Positions 8,090 through 15,632 of a stretch of DNA of 20,437 bases are shown in pieces; the stretch's first letter is position 1; the number at the start of each line of letters is the position of its first letter. The translations under genes and the position numbers were made by a program. The notes beneath the pieces are model-generated. The model searched no databases and was not told where the DNA came from. It saw nothing but the letters and a program-made list of their open reading frames with translations. Source of the DNA: Pseudomonadota bacterium (GTDB lineage: Bacteria; Pseudomonadota; Gammaproteobacteria; Pseudomonadales; UBA5518); NCBI GenBank assembly GCA_022705125.1, contig JAKJFB010000012.1, positions 2,315 to 22,751 on the forward strand, read 5' to 3'.

Positions 8090-9574
8090 TTGGGGATAGC
8101 GATCGACCGCACGGATTTCTCGGCGCGCGATCACGCGAACTTCGCCCGCAAGCTGCGCCAGAACCTCGACGCACTGAAGAGCCTGCTGGCGCAGCCCGGC
8201 TTCGGGGCGGGGCCCTCGAGCATAGGCGCCGAGGTCGAGCTCTTCATCATCGACGCCCGCGGGCGCCCTAAGCCGGTGAACCTCGAGATCCTCGCGCGCA
8301 GCGGCGATCCACGGCTCACGCTGGAGCTGAACCGCTTCAACCTGGAGTACAACCTGACGCCGGTCGCGGCCACCGGACGCCCCTTTTCGCGCATCGAGGC
8401 GCAGATCGGCGATGCCCTGGCGCGCGTGAACGCGGCCGCGGCCCCCGCGCAGGCACGCGTGATCCCGATCGGCATCCTGCCAACGTTGCGCGCACGCGAT
8501 TTCGGCCCGCACGCGATGACCCCGCAGCTGCGCTACCAGGCGCTGGCGGGTGCGCTGGCGCGCTCGCGTGGCGAGCGGTTCGCGATCCGCATCGGCGGCC
8601 CGGAACCGCTGCGACTGGTGGTCGAGGACGTGACGCTCGAGGGCGCCAACACCTCGCTGCAGATCCACTACCGCGTGCCACCGCGGGAATTCGCGCGCAG
8701 CTTCAACGCGATCCAGCTGGTGACGCCCGTGGTGCTGGCAAGCGCCTGCAACTCGCCGCTGCTGCTCGGGCGGCGCACCTGGCAGGAGACGCGCGTGCCG
8801 CTGTTCAAGCTCGCGGTCGACGGGCGCGACCGCGACAGCCGCGCCCTGCACCTGCCGCCGCGGGTGCATTTCGGCACCGGCTGGGTGCGCGAGGGCGCGT
8901 ACGAACTGTTCTCCGCCGCGGTGCACCTGCACGAGCCGCTGCTGCCGATCTGCTCGCGCGAGAATGCGCTCTCGCGCCTGCGCGCGCAGCGCATCCCCGC
9001 GCTGGACGAACTGCGCCTGCACCACGGCACGCTGTGGCCCTGGAACCGCCCGGTCTACGATCCCGCGCACGGCGGTCATCTGCGCATCGAGCTGCGCGCG
9101 TTGCCGGCGGGCCCCAGCGCTGCCGACATGATGGCCAATGCCGCGTTCGCGCTCGGCCTGGCGCGCGGGCTGCGCGATCGCATCGACGACTGGCTGCCGG
9201 GCATCCCCTTCGCCATCGCCGAGAGCAATTTCTACCGCGCCGCGGAGCATGGCCTCGATGCCACGCTGCTGTGGCCGGACGCACACGGCACGCTGGCGCG
9301 GCGCAACGCGACCGATATCGCGCGCGAACTGCTGCCCGTCGCCGCGCGCGGGCTGCGCCTGCTCGGGGTGCACGACGCGGAATCGGCGCATTACCTGGGC
9401 ATCATGCGCACGCGGCTCGAACGGCGCACGAACGGTGCCACCTGGCAGCTCGCCCAGCTCGCCAGGCTGGAAGCGCGGCACGGGCGATCGCGCGCCCTGT
9501 CGCTGCTCGTCGGGCACTACGCCCGCCACGCACTCGGTAACACTCCCGTGGCCGAATGGCCGGACATCGAATGA
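8090..9574 (+). CDS. GCS2-family carboxylate-amine ligase (glutamate-cysteine ligase type 2-like)
   Basis: This is an ATP-dependent ligase of the GCS2 family, 494 residues, longer than YbdK-type members (about 370). SIGAEVELFIID (44-55) is the family's first conserved motif. ELNRFNLEYNLTP (79-91), VTPVVLASACNSPLLLGRRT, HGTLWPWNRPVYD and HLRIELRALPAGPSAADMMA follow in order and match the core of the fold. Enzymes of this family join the side-chain carboxylate of glutamate, or a similar acid, to an amine; the partner here is unknown, and glutathione synthesis should not be assumed. The start is the TTG at 8090, because GGAG lies 7 bases upstream and no ATG or GTG precedes the conserved motif. 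The stop overlaps the next gene's ATG (ATGA, 4 bp), so ligase and M14 hydrolase are translationally coupled. Confidence 0.86.
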   Translation: MGIAIDRTDFSARDHANFARKLRQNLDALKSLLAQPGFGAGPSSIGAEVELFIIDARGRPKPVNLEILARSGDPRLTLELNRFNLEYNLTPVAATGRPFSRIEAQIGDALARVNAAAAPAQARVIPIGILPTLRARDFGPHAMTPQLRYQALAGALARSRGERFAIRIGGPEPLRLVVEDVTLEGANTSLQIHYRVPPREFARSFNAIQLVTPVVLASACNSPLLLGRRTWQETRVPLFKLAVDGRDRDSRALHLPPRVHFGTGWVREGAYELFSAAVHLHEPLLPICSRENALSRLRAQRIPALDELRLHHGTLWPWNRPVYDPAHGGHLRIELRALPAGPSAADMMANAAFALGLARGLRDRIDDWLPGIPFAIAESNFYRAAEHGLDATLLWPDAHGTLARRNATDIARELLPVAARGLRLLGVHDAESAHYLGIMRTRLERRTNGATWQLAQLARLEARHGRSRALSLLVGHYARHALGNTPVAEWPDIE

Positions 9575-10605
9575 AGCGACCGATACAGTTCCTGCGCAAT
9601 CCGGAGCCGGCACGGATCCCGGCCGATTTCCTCGCCTTCCTGCGCAAGCTCGGCGGTCCCACGCTGATCGTGCTCGACGGCGAGGAGCGCGAGCGCACGC
9701 GGGCGATGGCAACCCTGCTGCACGGCAACGAGCCCTCGGGCGCGCGCGCGATCCACCAGTGGCTGCTCGGCGGGCGGCGCCCGCGCACCAACCTGCTCTG
9801 CCTGGTGGCCTCGGTGCACACGGCGCTGCACGAGGAAGCGTTCCGCCACCGCTTCATGCCGGGGCAGCGCGACCAGAACCGCTGCTTTCGTCCGCCCTTC
9901 GACGATGCGCCCGGCCACATCGCCGGACACTTCCTGGAATTGCTGCAACAGCACCGCCCGGAATGCCTGCTGGACCTGCACAACACCTCCGGCTTCGGTC
10001 CGGCCTTCGGCGTGGTGCCGCACGAGGACCTGGCGCACGAGGCCATCGTCTCGCGCTTCTGCAGCCATTTGATCGTCACCGACCTGAGGCTCGGCTCCCT
10101 GATGGAGATCAGCGGCTCGCCCTGCCCCGCCGTCACGGTGGAATGCGGCGGCGCGCGCGACCCGGTGGCGGACCGCATCGCGCGCGAGGGGCTGGAGCGC
10201 TACCTGATGGACGAGGACGTGATGGGCACGCTGGCCGGCGAGCGCCGCCTCGATGTCTACCACCACCCGGTGCGGCTGGAGCTGGAGCCCGGCGCCAGCA
10301 TCGCCTACTGCGACGAGCCGCTGCCGGGCATGGACTTCACCGTGGCGCCGGCGCTGGAGCACTGCAACTTCGGCGGCGCCGGCCCCGATACGCCCATCGG
10401 CTGGCTGGGGGAGCGCGGCACCGCGGCGCTGCGCGTGCGCAACGCCCGCGGCGAGGACGTGCTGGCGCAGTACTTCACGGCCCGCGACGGGCGGCTCTAC
10501 CCGTCGCAGAAGCTGCGGCTGTTCATGGTGACCACCAACCCGCAGATCGCGCTGAGCGACTGCCTGCTCTACGCCTCGCCCGAGCGCGAGCACACCCGCC
10601 TGTAG
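9571..10605 (+). CDS. M14 succinylglutamate desuccinylase / aspartoacylase-like hydrolase
   Basis: This is a zinc carboxypeptidase-fold amidohydrolase of 344 residues. LLHGNEPSG gives zinc ligands His51 and Glu54, DQNRCF (101-106) is the Asp-x-Asn-Arg substrate motif, LLDLHNTSGFG gives the third ligand His137, and VTVECGG gives the catalytic Glu191. The set is complete, so the enzyme should be active. Relatives (AstE, aspartoacylase) cleave N-acyl amino acids such as N-succinylglutamate or N-acetylaspartate. No other ast genes are present, so arginine catabolism is not indicated. The ATG at 9571 overlaps the ligase stop as ATGA; an in-frame ATG at 9556 is possible. Coupling to a GCS2 ligase suggests that it trims or recycles the ligase's product. 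The stop codon TAG lies within a repeat-like sequence. Confidence 0.88.
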   Translation: MKRPIQFLRNPEPARIPADFLAFLRKLGGPTLIVLDGEERERTRAMATLLHGNEPSGARAIHQWLLGGRRPRTNLLCLVASVHTALHEEAFRHRFMPGQRDQNRCFRPPFDDAPGHIAGHFLELLQQHRPECLLDLHNTSGFGPAFGVVPHEDLAHEAIVSRFCSHLIVTDLRLGSLMEISGSPCPAVTVECGGARDPVADRIAREGLERYLMDEDVMGTLAGERRLDVYHHPVRLELEPGASIAYCDEPLPGMDFTVAPALEHCNFGGAGPDTPIGWLGERGTAALRVRNARGEDVLAQYFTARDGRLYPSQKLRLFMVTTNPQIALSDCLLYASPEREHTRL

Positions 10606-10632
10606 GTTCGGCTTCAGAGGGTGTCACAAAAC
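10602..10632 (+). repeat. Solo copy of the element end found at 18101
   Basis: The sequence starting GTAGGTTCGGCTTCAGAGGG and continuing TGTCACAAAAC matches, with about eight differences, the left end of the hairpin block at 18101-18131 (GCAGGTGCGGCTTTAAAGGG then TGTCGCACAAC). The AGAGGGTGTC core also recurs in reverse orientation near 18513-18531. Its first part is half of the hairpin family seen at 15424 (GTAG + GTTCGGCT-TC-A). The TAG stop of the M14 gene lies inside it. Confidence 0.6.
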
Positions 10633-10667
10633 GCTTTGGCAACCGGCGACAACGCGACGATCAGGGC

Positions 10668-10715
10668 GTAGGAGCGGCCCATGGCCGCGATATCGCGCGC
10701 ATGGCGCGCTCCTGC
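10668..10715. repeat. REP-like inverted pair, second copy
   Basis: Two 24-bp units (10668-10691 forward, 10692-10715 reverse) meet head-to-head. The 48 bp are identical to 303-350 except for one base at the unit junction (T at 10691, C at 326). It lies between the convergent M14 and DUF3301 genes, 15 bp from the DUF3301 stop, a common position for REP elements, where they can stabilise or end transcripts. Confidence 0.85.
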
Positions 10716-10730
10716 AACGGACCCACGACA

Positions 10731-11045
10731 TCAGTGCAGGATGCGGTGCAGCTCCACCTGCACGCCCTGCACGCTCATGCCGAGCATCGTGATCTCGCCG
10801 TGGTAGCGGCGCTCGCCGTCGCTGGTGAATTCGAAGCCGTAGTTGCGCCGGATACGCACCTGCCCGCCGCCGTCGCGCGCCAGCCCTATGCGCTGGCGGC
10901 TCACGGTTTCATCGAGCATCTGCAGCCCCACGTTGCGGCAGTAGTCACGGCCCACGCGCAGCGCCTGCTCGCGCACGCGCATGCCGTCGTAGTACAGCCA
11001 CGCCGCCAGTGCCAGCAGCGCGCCGAACAACATCTCCTCAGTCAT
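10731..11045 (-). CDS. DUF3301 domain-containing protein
   Basis: This is a small protein of 104 residues. It starts with one hydrophobic segment (LFGALLALAAWLYYDGMRVR, residues 6-25), probably a membrane anchor. A soluble region follows, reading ALRVGRDYCRNVGLQMLDET..RRNYGFEFTSDGERRYHGEITMLG, which is the DUF3301 pattern of short gammaproteobacterial proteins of unknown function. The RxxG..YC..VGxQxLD core is what I recognise. The ATG at 11045 overlaps the upstream SDR stop by 8 bp, with GGGG about 5 bases before it; the next ATG (11033) has no space for a ribosome-binding site. It is the last gene of the LEA2-SDR-DUF3301 operon, and a REP-like pair lies after its stop. Confidence 0.8.
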   Translation of the reverse strand: MTEEMLFGALLALAAWLYYDGMRVREQALRVGRDYCRNVGLQMLDETVSRQRIGLARDGGGQVRIRRNYGFEFTSDGERRYHGEITMLGMSVQGVQVELHRILH

Positions 11046-12015
11046 CGCCGCCCCACGCGAAATGCTCGCCGACCGCCTGCTCCGACAGCGCCCACAGGCG
11101 CCGCGCCGCGGCCGGATCGCTCGCATAGCTGCGGTAGCCGTCCTGGCCGTTGTCAAGATCGTCGCTCACCGCGGCCACGTGGCAATCCTCGAGATAGAGC
11201 CCGCCACGCCCCGCGAGCTCCGGGGCCGTGGCCGCCCACACCGACGTCGCCGCACCCGCCTCCATCGACTTGAACGGAATGCGGTCGCTGAACTTCGTGC
11301 GCCGCATCATCTCGGCGAAGTCCGTCGGCTCGAGGTAGCGGGCGAGGTCGGTGGTACCGATCGCCCCCGGGTGCACGGCATTCGACGTGATCCCGCAGCC
11401 GGACAGGCGGCGCGTGAGCTCCACCGAGAACAGGATGTTGGCGGTCTTGGCCTGGCCGTACGCGACCCACTTGTCGTAAGGACGCGCGCGGAAATCCGGA
11501 TCGTCGAAGTCCACGCCGCCCAGCTTGTGGCCGCCGGAGCTCAGGTTCACCACGCGCGCCGGCGCGCCGCGCTCGAGCAGCGGCACCAGCAGGCAGGTGA
11601 GCAGGAAATGCCCGAGGTGGCATACGGCGAACTGCATCTCGTGGCCATCGGCCGAACGCATCAGCGGGCTCGCCATCACGCCGGCATTGTTCACCAGCAC
11701 GCCCAGGCGATCGTGCCGGCCCGCATAGGTGCGCACCGCCTCGCGCACGCTCGCGAACGAGGCGAGATCGATCTGCAGCCAGTCGACGTCGGCATTGCCG
11801 GTGCGCGCGGCGATGTCGCGCGCGGCGCGCTCGAGCTTTGCCGCGTCGCGCGCCGCGAGCGTCACCGCCGCACCGTGCGCGGCCAGCGCGCGCGCCGTCT
11901 CGAGCCCGATGCCGCCCGAGGCGCCGGTGACCAGCACGCGGGTGCCGCGCAGATCCGTGCCGGCCAGCACGTCGTCGGTGGTGGTCGTGGCGCCGAAGGT
12001 GTTCGCAGTGCTCAA
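11038..12015 (-). CDS. Short-chain dehydrogenase/reductase (retinol dehydrogenase-like)
   Basis: This is an NAD(P)-dependent oxidoreductase of 325 residues. VLVTGASGGIGLETA (27-41) is the cofactor loop. LVNNAGVMASP (107-117), VVNLSSGGHK with the catalytic serine, and YGQAK (Tyr186, Lys190) complete the active site; the HPGAIGT segment follows. The pattern (LVNNAGVM, CHLGHFLLT, YGQAKTANILFSVEL, AVHPG) is that of the retinol/protochlorophyllide-type SDRs that reduce lipophilic carbonyls; the substrate is unknown. The start is the TTG at 12015: AAGGAG lies 8 bases upstream, and the codon overlaps the LEA2 stop as TTGA, whereas no ATG exists between this point and the cofactor motif. The gene overlaps both neighbours, so the three are almost certainly co-translated. 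Confidence 0.9.
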   Translation of the reverse strand: MSTANTFGATTTTDDVLAGTDLRGTRVLVTGASGGIGLETARALAAHGAAVTLAARDAAKLERAARDIAARTGNADVDWLQIDLASFASVREAVRTYAGRHDRLGVLVNNAGVMASPLMRSADGHEMQFAVCHLGHFLLTCLLVPLLERGAPARVVNLSSGGHKLGGVDFDDPDFRARPYDKWVAYGQAKTANILFSVELTRRLSGCGITSNAVHPGAIGTTDLARYLEPTDFAEMMRRTKFSDRIPFKSMEAGAATSVWAATAPELAGRGGLYLEDCHVAAVSDDLDNGQDGYRSYASDPAAARRLWALSEQAVGEHFAWGGDD

Positions 12016-12518
12016 AATGTCTTCTCCTTGTTGCTGTCGTGGACCGATGCCGGCGGGCGCGGCGAGATCTCGCCCTGCTCCATCAGCGTGAGGCGCTTCC
12101 ACATCGGGCTGCGCAGATCGAGGCGCGCCTCCAGGCGGTACTGCAGCGCATCTTCCGGGTGCTGCATCAGGCGGCTCACCAGGCGCAGCCCGCTCATCAG
12201 GTTGACCGACAGCAGCACCGTCGCCTCGGCCTCGCCATAGGCCGGTACGCGCGGCACGTCGGCGGTCGCGCCGTTGAGCAGCGGCACGTCGTTGATCCCC
12301 AGGCTGATCACCAGGCCCTTGGCGTCGAGATCGAAACCGTTGGGATTCAGCAGGCGCAGCCCCACCTCGACGCGCTGCTCCACGCCCTCGGCCGGCAGCA
12401 CCCGCAGCGAGGTGACGGTGACGCGCGGGTTCTCGATGCGCCCGGAAAGGCCGGCGCACGCCGCCAGCAGTGCGGCAATGGCGAGCAGGGCCAGCCGCCG
12501 GGTCAACGTCGATGCCAT
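12012..12518 (-). CDS. LEA type 2 (WHy-domain) lipoprotein
   Basis: This is a protein of 168 residues with a lipoprotein signal peptide. A basic start (MASTLTRR) is followed by a hydrophobic stretch and the lipobox LAAC with Cys21. The residue after the cysteine is Ala, which favours the outer membrane. The mature part (NPRVTVTSLRVLPAEGVEQR..VGLRLLNPNGFDLDAKGLVISLGINDVPL) is the LEA_2/WHy beta-sandwich pattern, including the LNPN turn. Proteins of this family are tied to desiccation or stress tolerance in plants; the bacterial role is not settled. The ATG at 12518 has AAGGA 8 bases upstream. The stop overlaps the TTG start of the SDR gene. It is the first gene of the operon and divergent from the monooxygenase gene, with 178 bp between the starts. 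Confidence 0.88.
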   Translation of the reverse strand: MASTLTRRLALLAIAALLAACAGLSGRIENPRVTVTSLRVLPAEGVEQRVEVGLRLLNPNGFDLDAKGLVISLGINDVPLLNGATADVPRVPAYGEAEATVLLSVNLMSGLRLVSRLMQHPEDALQYRLEARLDLRSPMWKRLTLMEQGEISPRPPASVHDSNKEKTF

Positions 12519-12548
12519 GGCACGAATCCTTCGGGTTATGGGGCGAGC

Positions 12549-12578
12549 AGTGTAGGGGCTGCCCCCGCCGAGCGGCAA
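12549..12578 (-). promoter_or_regulatory. Candidate promoter of the LEA2-SDR-DUF3301 operon
   Basis: On the minus strand a -10-like TACACT (12554-12549, 4 of 6) is 18 bp from a -35-like TTGCCG (12578-12573, 4 of 6). Initiation near 12542 would leave a leader of about 25 bases before the LEA2 ATG. The match is moderate. Confidence 0.35.
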
Positions 12579-12696
12579 CCGCCGGGGACGGCGCCTGATC
12601 GCTTTGGACACGGACCGTTGACCCGCATTTGCATTGCCTGCGCCTCGCTGCAGGAGCCATGATTGGCGCCTTCGCAATAACCAGTGGTAAGCCGCC

Positions 12697-13824
12697 ATGC
12701 GCACTTCGCTCTGTGACCGCCTCGGGATCGACCTCCCCGTCTTCGCCTTCACCCACTGCCGCGACGTCGTCGTGGCCGTCAGCAAGGCCGGCGGCCTCGG
12801 CGTGCTGGGCGCCGTGGGCTTCACGCCGGAGCAGTTGCGCGAGGAGCTCGACTGGATCGACGCGCACATCGGCGACAAGCCGTACGCGGTCGACATCGTG
12901 ATCCCGCAGAAATACGAGGGCATGGGCAGCGTGGATCCCGCGGAGCTGGAACGACAGCTCGAGGCCATGGTGCCGCCGGAACACCACGAGTTCGCCGCGA
13001 AACTGCTGCGCGATCACGGCGTGCCCGAGTGGCCCGACAAGGACGACAGGATGGGATTGCTGGGCTGGACCGAGGCCACCGCGACCCCGCTGCTGGAGGA
13101 GGCGCTCACGCGCCCGAAGGTCAAGCTGATCGCCAACGCGCTGGGCACGCCGCCAAAGGAGATCATCGACCGCATCCATGCCAGCGGACGACTGGTCGCC
13201 GCGCTGTGCGGCAAGGTCAAGCAGGCGAAGCAGCACAAGGCCAACGGTGTGGACATCATCATCGCGCAGGGCTCCGAGGGCGGCGGCCACACCGGCGAGG
13301 TGGGCTCGATCGTGCTGTGGCCGCAGATCATCGACGCGGTGGCGCCCACGCCGGTGCTCGCGGCGGGCGGGATCGGCAACGGCCGGCAGGTGGCCGCGGC
13401 ACTCGCGATGGGCGCCGAGGGCGTGTGGGCCGGTTCGCTGTGGCTGAGCGTCGCGGAAGCCGCCGCCGAACCCGAGGAGAAGGAATGCTATTTCGCCGCC
13501 ACCAGCGAGGACACCGTGCGCTCGCCGTCGTGGACCGGCAAGCCCTGCCGCATGCTGCGCAACGACTGGACCGACGCCTGGGCGCAACCGGAAAACCCCA
13601 AGCCGCTCGGCATGCCGCTGCAGGGCCTGGTCACCGCCGACGCGATCCGCCGCACCCATCGCTACGTCGCGCAGGGCGACACGCGCAAGGTGGCGTTCCA
13701 CCCCATCGGCCAGGTGGTCGGGCAGATCAGGCACGTCGAGACCGCGCGCGGCGTGGTGCAGCGGCTGATGGAGGAATACGTGGATGCGCTCGAGCGCCTC
13801 AACTCGCTGACGGGAGGCGACTGA
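12697..13824 (+). CDS. Nitronate monooxygenase family flavoprotein
   Basis: This is an FMN-dependent TIM-barrel enzyme of 375 residues. AGGLGVLGAVGFTPEQL is the family's N-terminal glycine motif. GVDIIIAQGSEGGGHTGEVG (184-203) contains the catalytic-type His198 in the Q-G-x-E-x-G-G-H pattern, and PVLAAGGIGNGRQVAAALAM..GAEGVWAGSLWL binds the FMN phosphate. Family members oxidise propionate 3-nitronate or alkyl nitronates; others are enoyl reductases or NADH:quinone reductases. A FAFTHCRDVVVAVSKAGGLG start and the long C-terminal part (RSPSWTGKPCRMLRNDWT) resemble the group often found in acyl-CoA-rich gammaproteobacteria, so the true substrate is open. The ribosome-binding site before the ATG is weak (GGTAAG). 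The 3' end overlaps the convergent EVE-patatin gene by 26 bp. Confidence 0.88.
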   Translation: MRTSLCDRLGIDLPVFAFTHCRDVVVAVSKAGGLGVLGAVGFTPEQLREELDWIDAHIGDKPYAVDIVIPQKYEGMGSVDPAELERQLEAMVPPEHHEFAAKLLRDHGVPEWPDKDDRMGLLGWTEATATPLLEEALTRPKVKLIANALGTPPKEIIDRIHASGRLVAALCGKVKQAKQHKANGVDIIIAQGSEGGGHTGEVGSIVLWPQIIDAVAPTPVLAAGGIGNGRQVAAALAMGAEGVWAGSLWLSVAEAAAEPEEKECYFAATSEDTVRSPSWTGKPCRMLRNDWTDAWAQPENPKPLGMPLQGLVTADAIRRTHRYVAQGDTRKVAFHPIGQVVGQIRHVETARGVVQRLMEEYVDALERLNSLTGGD

Positions 13825-15403
13825 GCTCCTGCGCCGGCGCGTCCAGGAATTCCTGCACGCGCCCGCGCTCGGCCATCACGTCGCGGTAGCCCATGTCCAT
13901 CAGGCGCGCGCAGAAGCCGCTGTCGAACATCAGGTAACTGGCGAAACTCGCGCCGGCGCCGCGAGACGTGGTCCCCAGCAGGCGCAGCAGCAGCCGGATC
14001 GTGCGCGGCTGCTTGTGCAGGTACTGCGCGGCGATCTCGTTGAAGTGCGCCGACGGTGTGATCACCAGCGTCTCGATGGGCTGCATGCCGTGGCGCTGGC
14101 GATCGGGCGGTGCGAGCGCCCTGCCCACCTCGTTGAAATGCCGCGCCTGCTCGATGTCCGCGCCGAGGTTGTCGATGAACTCTCGGTTCAGCAGGTGCGC
14201 GGCCATCTGCCCGATGCCGGGGCGGCGACGCTCGGTCATGCCGGGCGGCGGCGCGAACGGCGCCGACACGCCGATCACGAACAGCCGTGTCGCGCCGAAC
14301 TTCAGCGCCGGGCTGAGCGGATGCAGCTGGCGCAGCGCGCCGTCACCGAAATAGCTCCCGCCGATGCCCTCGGCCGGGAACAGCACCGGGATCGCCGCCG
14401 AGGCCATCACGTGCTCCAGCGCGATCGCGGCGCGCTCGCCGCGGCGGTAGAGCCGGTTCCACGGCGCGGTGCCGCCGCCCTCGAAGAAGGCCACCGAGCT
14501 GCCGCTGCCGTAATCCATCGCGGTGATGCAGAGCGTGCGCAGCACGCCCTCGGCGAGGTTGCGCCGGGCGGCGTCGAAATCGAGCCAGTTGCGCAGCATC
14601 AGCCGCAGCGGGGCATTGTCGAGCAGCGCGCCGGGCGTGGCGCGTCCGTCGCGGCTGAACGGCGAGCGCGCGATGCGCCACAGGTTGCCGAGCACGGCCG
14701 CCCAGCCATGGTCGTAGACATCGCCGGCGCTGATGCCCCGCCAGGCGCGGTACAGGCGCTCGACGCCCTCGCGCGGACGATGCGCGTTGGCGGCCATGAA
14801 CACCGCGTTGATCGCCCCGGCCGAGGTGCCGCAGATCACGTCGAAGGGCAGCTGCTCGCGGCCGTGGATTTCCATCACGCCGCGCAGCACGCCGACCTGG
14901 TAGGCCGCGCGCGCGCCGCCACCGGAGAGGATCAGCGCGGTGCTCACGGCGGCCAGCGCCGCGATCACGCGCCACTCGGCGTCGGTCACGGGCTGCACCG
15001 ACAGCCGCCCCTGGCGCAGCAGCACCATCGCGGCCAGCGCCGGCGTCGCCTTGATGGCGCCCAGCGTGAGCGGGCGCGGGAAGTGCTCGCGGTAGCGGAT
15101 ATCGATGCAGAACCAGCGCGGGCTTGCAGCCTTCGCCGCCGGATCGTGCAGCGGGCTCGCGGTGTCGAACTGCGCCGGATCCGGATACGCCGCGCGCAGC
15201 ACCTCGGCGCTGCCGACCAGCGTCGGCTCGCGGATGCCCGAGTGGTAGATGAGGCACAGATCCCCCGCGCGCACCGCATCGCGCAGCAGGTTGCGCGCCT
15301 GGTAGTTGCGGATGCCGTCCCAGCGCATCACGCCGCCGGCGGCGGCGCGGATGTCATCGAGGCTGCATTCGGCCGGCTCGGTCTTCAGCAGCCAAATGGC
15401 CAT
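13799..15403 (-). CDS. EVE domain-patatin phospholipase fusion
   Basis: This is a single open frame of 534 residues with two domains. Residues 1-152 are a complete EVE domain (PUA-like fold): MAIWLLKTEP, MRWDGIRNYQARNLLRDAVR, GDLCLIYHSG and a closing LSVQPVTDAEWRVIAALA. EVE proteins bind modified bases in nucleic acids. Residues 153-534 are a patatin-like lipid acyl hydrolase: the oxyanion loop SGGGARAAYQVG, nucleophile elbow GTSAG with Ser194, and DGA with Asp354 completing the dyad. The start at 15403 is firm, with GGGAGGA 7 bases upstream. At the junction the codon for Val153 is a GTG (14947) followed by A, giving a GTGA in which a TGA lies one frame away. Separate genes with a 4-bp overlap could therefore have been fused by an indel, or the frame may contain a sequencing error. 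If separate, patatin would start at 14947 (382 residues) without a clear ribosome-binding site. Confidence 0.85.
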   Translation of the reverse strand: MAIWLLKTEPAECSLDDIRAAAGGVMRWDGIRNYQARNLLRDAVRAGDLCLIYHSGIREPTLVGSAEVLRAAYPDPAQFDTASPLHDPAAKAASPRWFCIDIRYREHFPRPLTLGAIKATPALAAMVLLRQGRLSVQPVTDAEWRVIAALAAVSTALILSGGGARAAYQVGVLRGVMEIHGREQLPFDVICGTSAGAINAVFMAANAHRPREGVERLYRAWRGISAGDVYDHGWAAVLGNLWRIARSPFSRDGRATPGALLDNAPLRLMLRNWLDFDAARRNLAEGVLRTLCITAMDYGSGSSVAFFEGGGTAPWNRLYRRGERAAIALEHVMASAAIPVLFPAEGIGGSYFGDGALRQLHPLSPALKFGATRLFVIGVSAPFAPPPGMTERRRPGIGQMAAHLLNREFIDNLGADIEQARHFNEVGRALAPPDRQRHGMQPIETLVITPSAHFNEIAAQYLHKQPRTIRLLLRLLGTTSRGAGASFASYLMFDSGFCARLMDMGYRDVMAERGRVQEFLDAPAQELSRLPSAS

Positions 15404-15423
15404 GGCCAGTTCCTCCCGCCTCC

Positions 15424-15584
15424 GTAGGTCGGGCTTCAGCCCGACAAGGGTACGGCGCAGCCGAACCCGCCGCCTTGCCGTATCCACCGCGACTGTCGGC
15501 ATGAATGCCGACCTGCATGCAGGTCGGGCTTCAGCCCGACATTGGCCGGGATCCTGGCACCTGTTCGACTGAAGTCGAACCTAC
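15424..15584. repeat. 18-bp hairpin family, four dispersed units
   Basis: Two forward units, 15424-15446 and 15519-15541, share GTCGGGCT-TC-AGCCCGAC, preceded by GTAG or GCAG. Two reverse units lie at 15495-15512 (GTCGGCAT-TC-ATGCCGAC read on the minus strand) and 15563-15584 (GTTCGACT-TC-AGTCGAAC, then GTAG on the outside). Every stem is a perfect 8-bp pair with a TC centre although the stem sequences differ. They fill most of the 229-bp gap between the EVE-patatin start and the amidohydrolase stop. No gene is seen in that gap. Confidence 0.8.
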
Positions 15585-15632
15585 GACAGTCTAGTCCAGC
15601 GATGCCGCGCGCGCCGCGCAGGGGCAAGCGCC

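Noticed and set aside
11038..13734. A single 898-codon minus-strand frame spanning the SDR, LEA2 and monooxygenase regions
   Set aside because: Only its last 325 codons encode a recognisable protein (SDR). The rest is out of frame with LEA2 and antisense to the nitronate monooxygenase gene.
14015..15427. A 470-codon plus-strand frame opposite the EVE-patatin gene
   Set aside because: It has no motifs, and the minus strand carries complete EVE and patatin signatures with a strong ribosome-binding site.
15424..15584. CRISPR array
   Set aside because: The repeats are short palindromes in mixed orientation with irregular spacing, and no cas genes are present.
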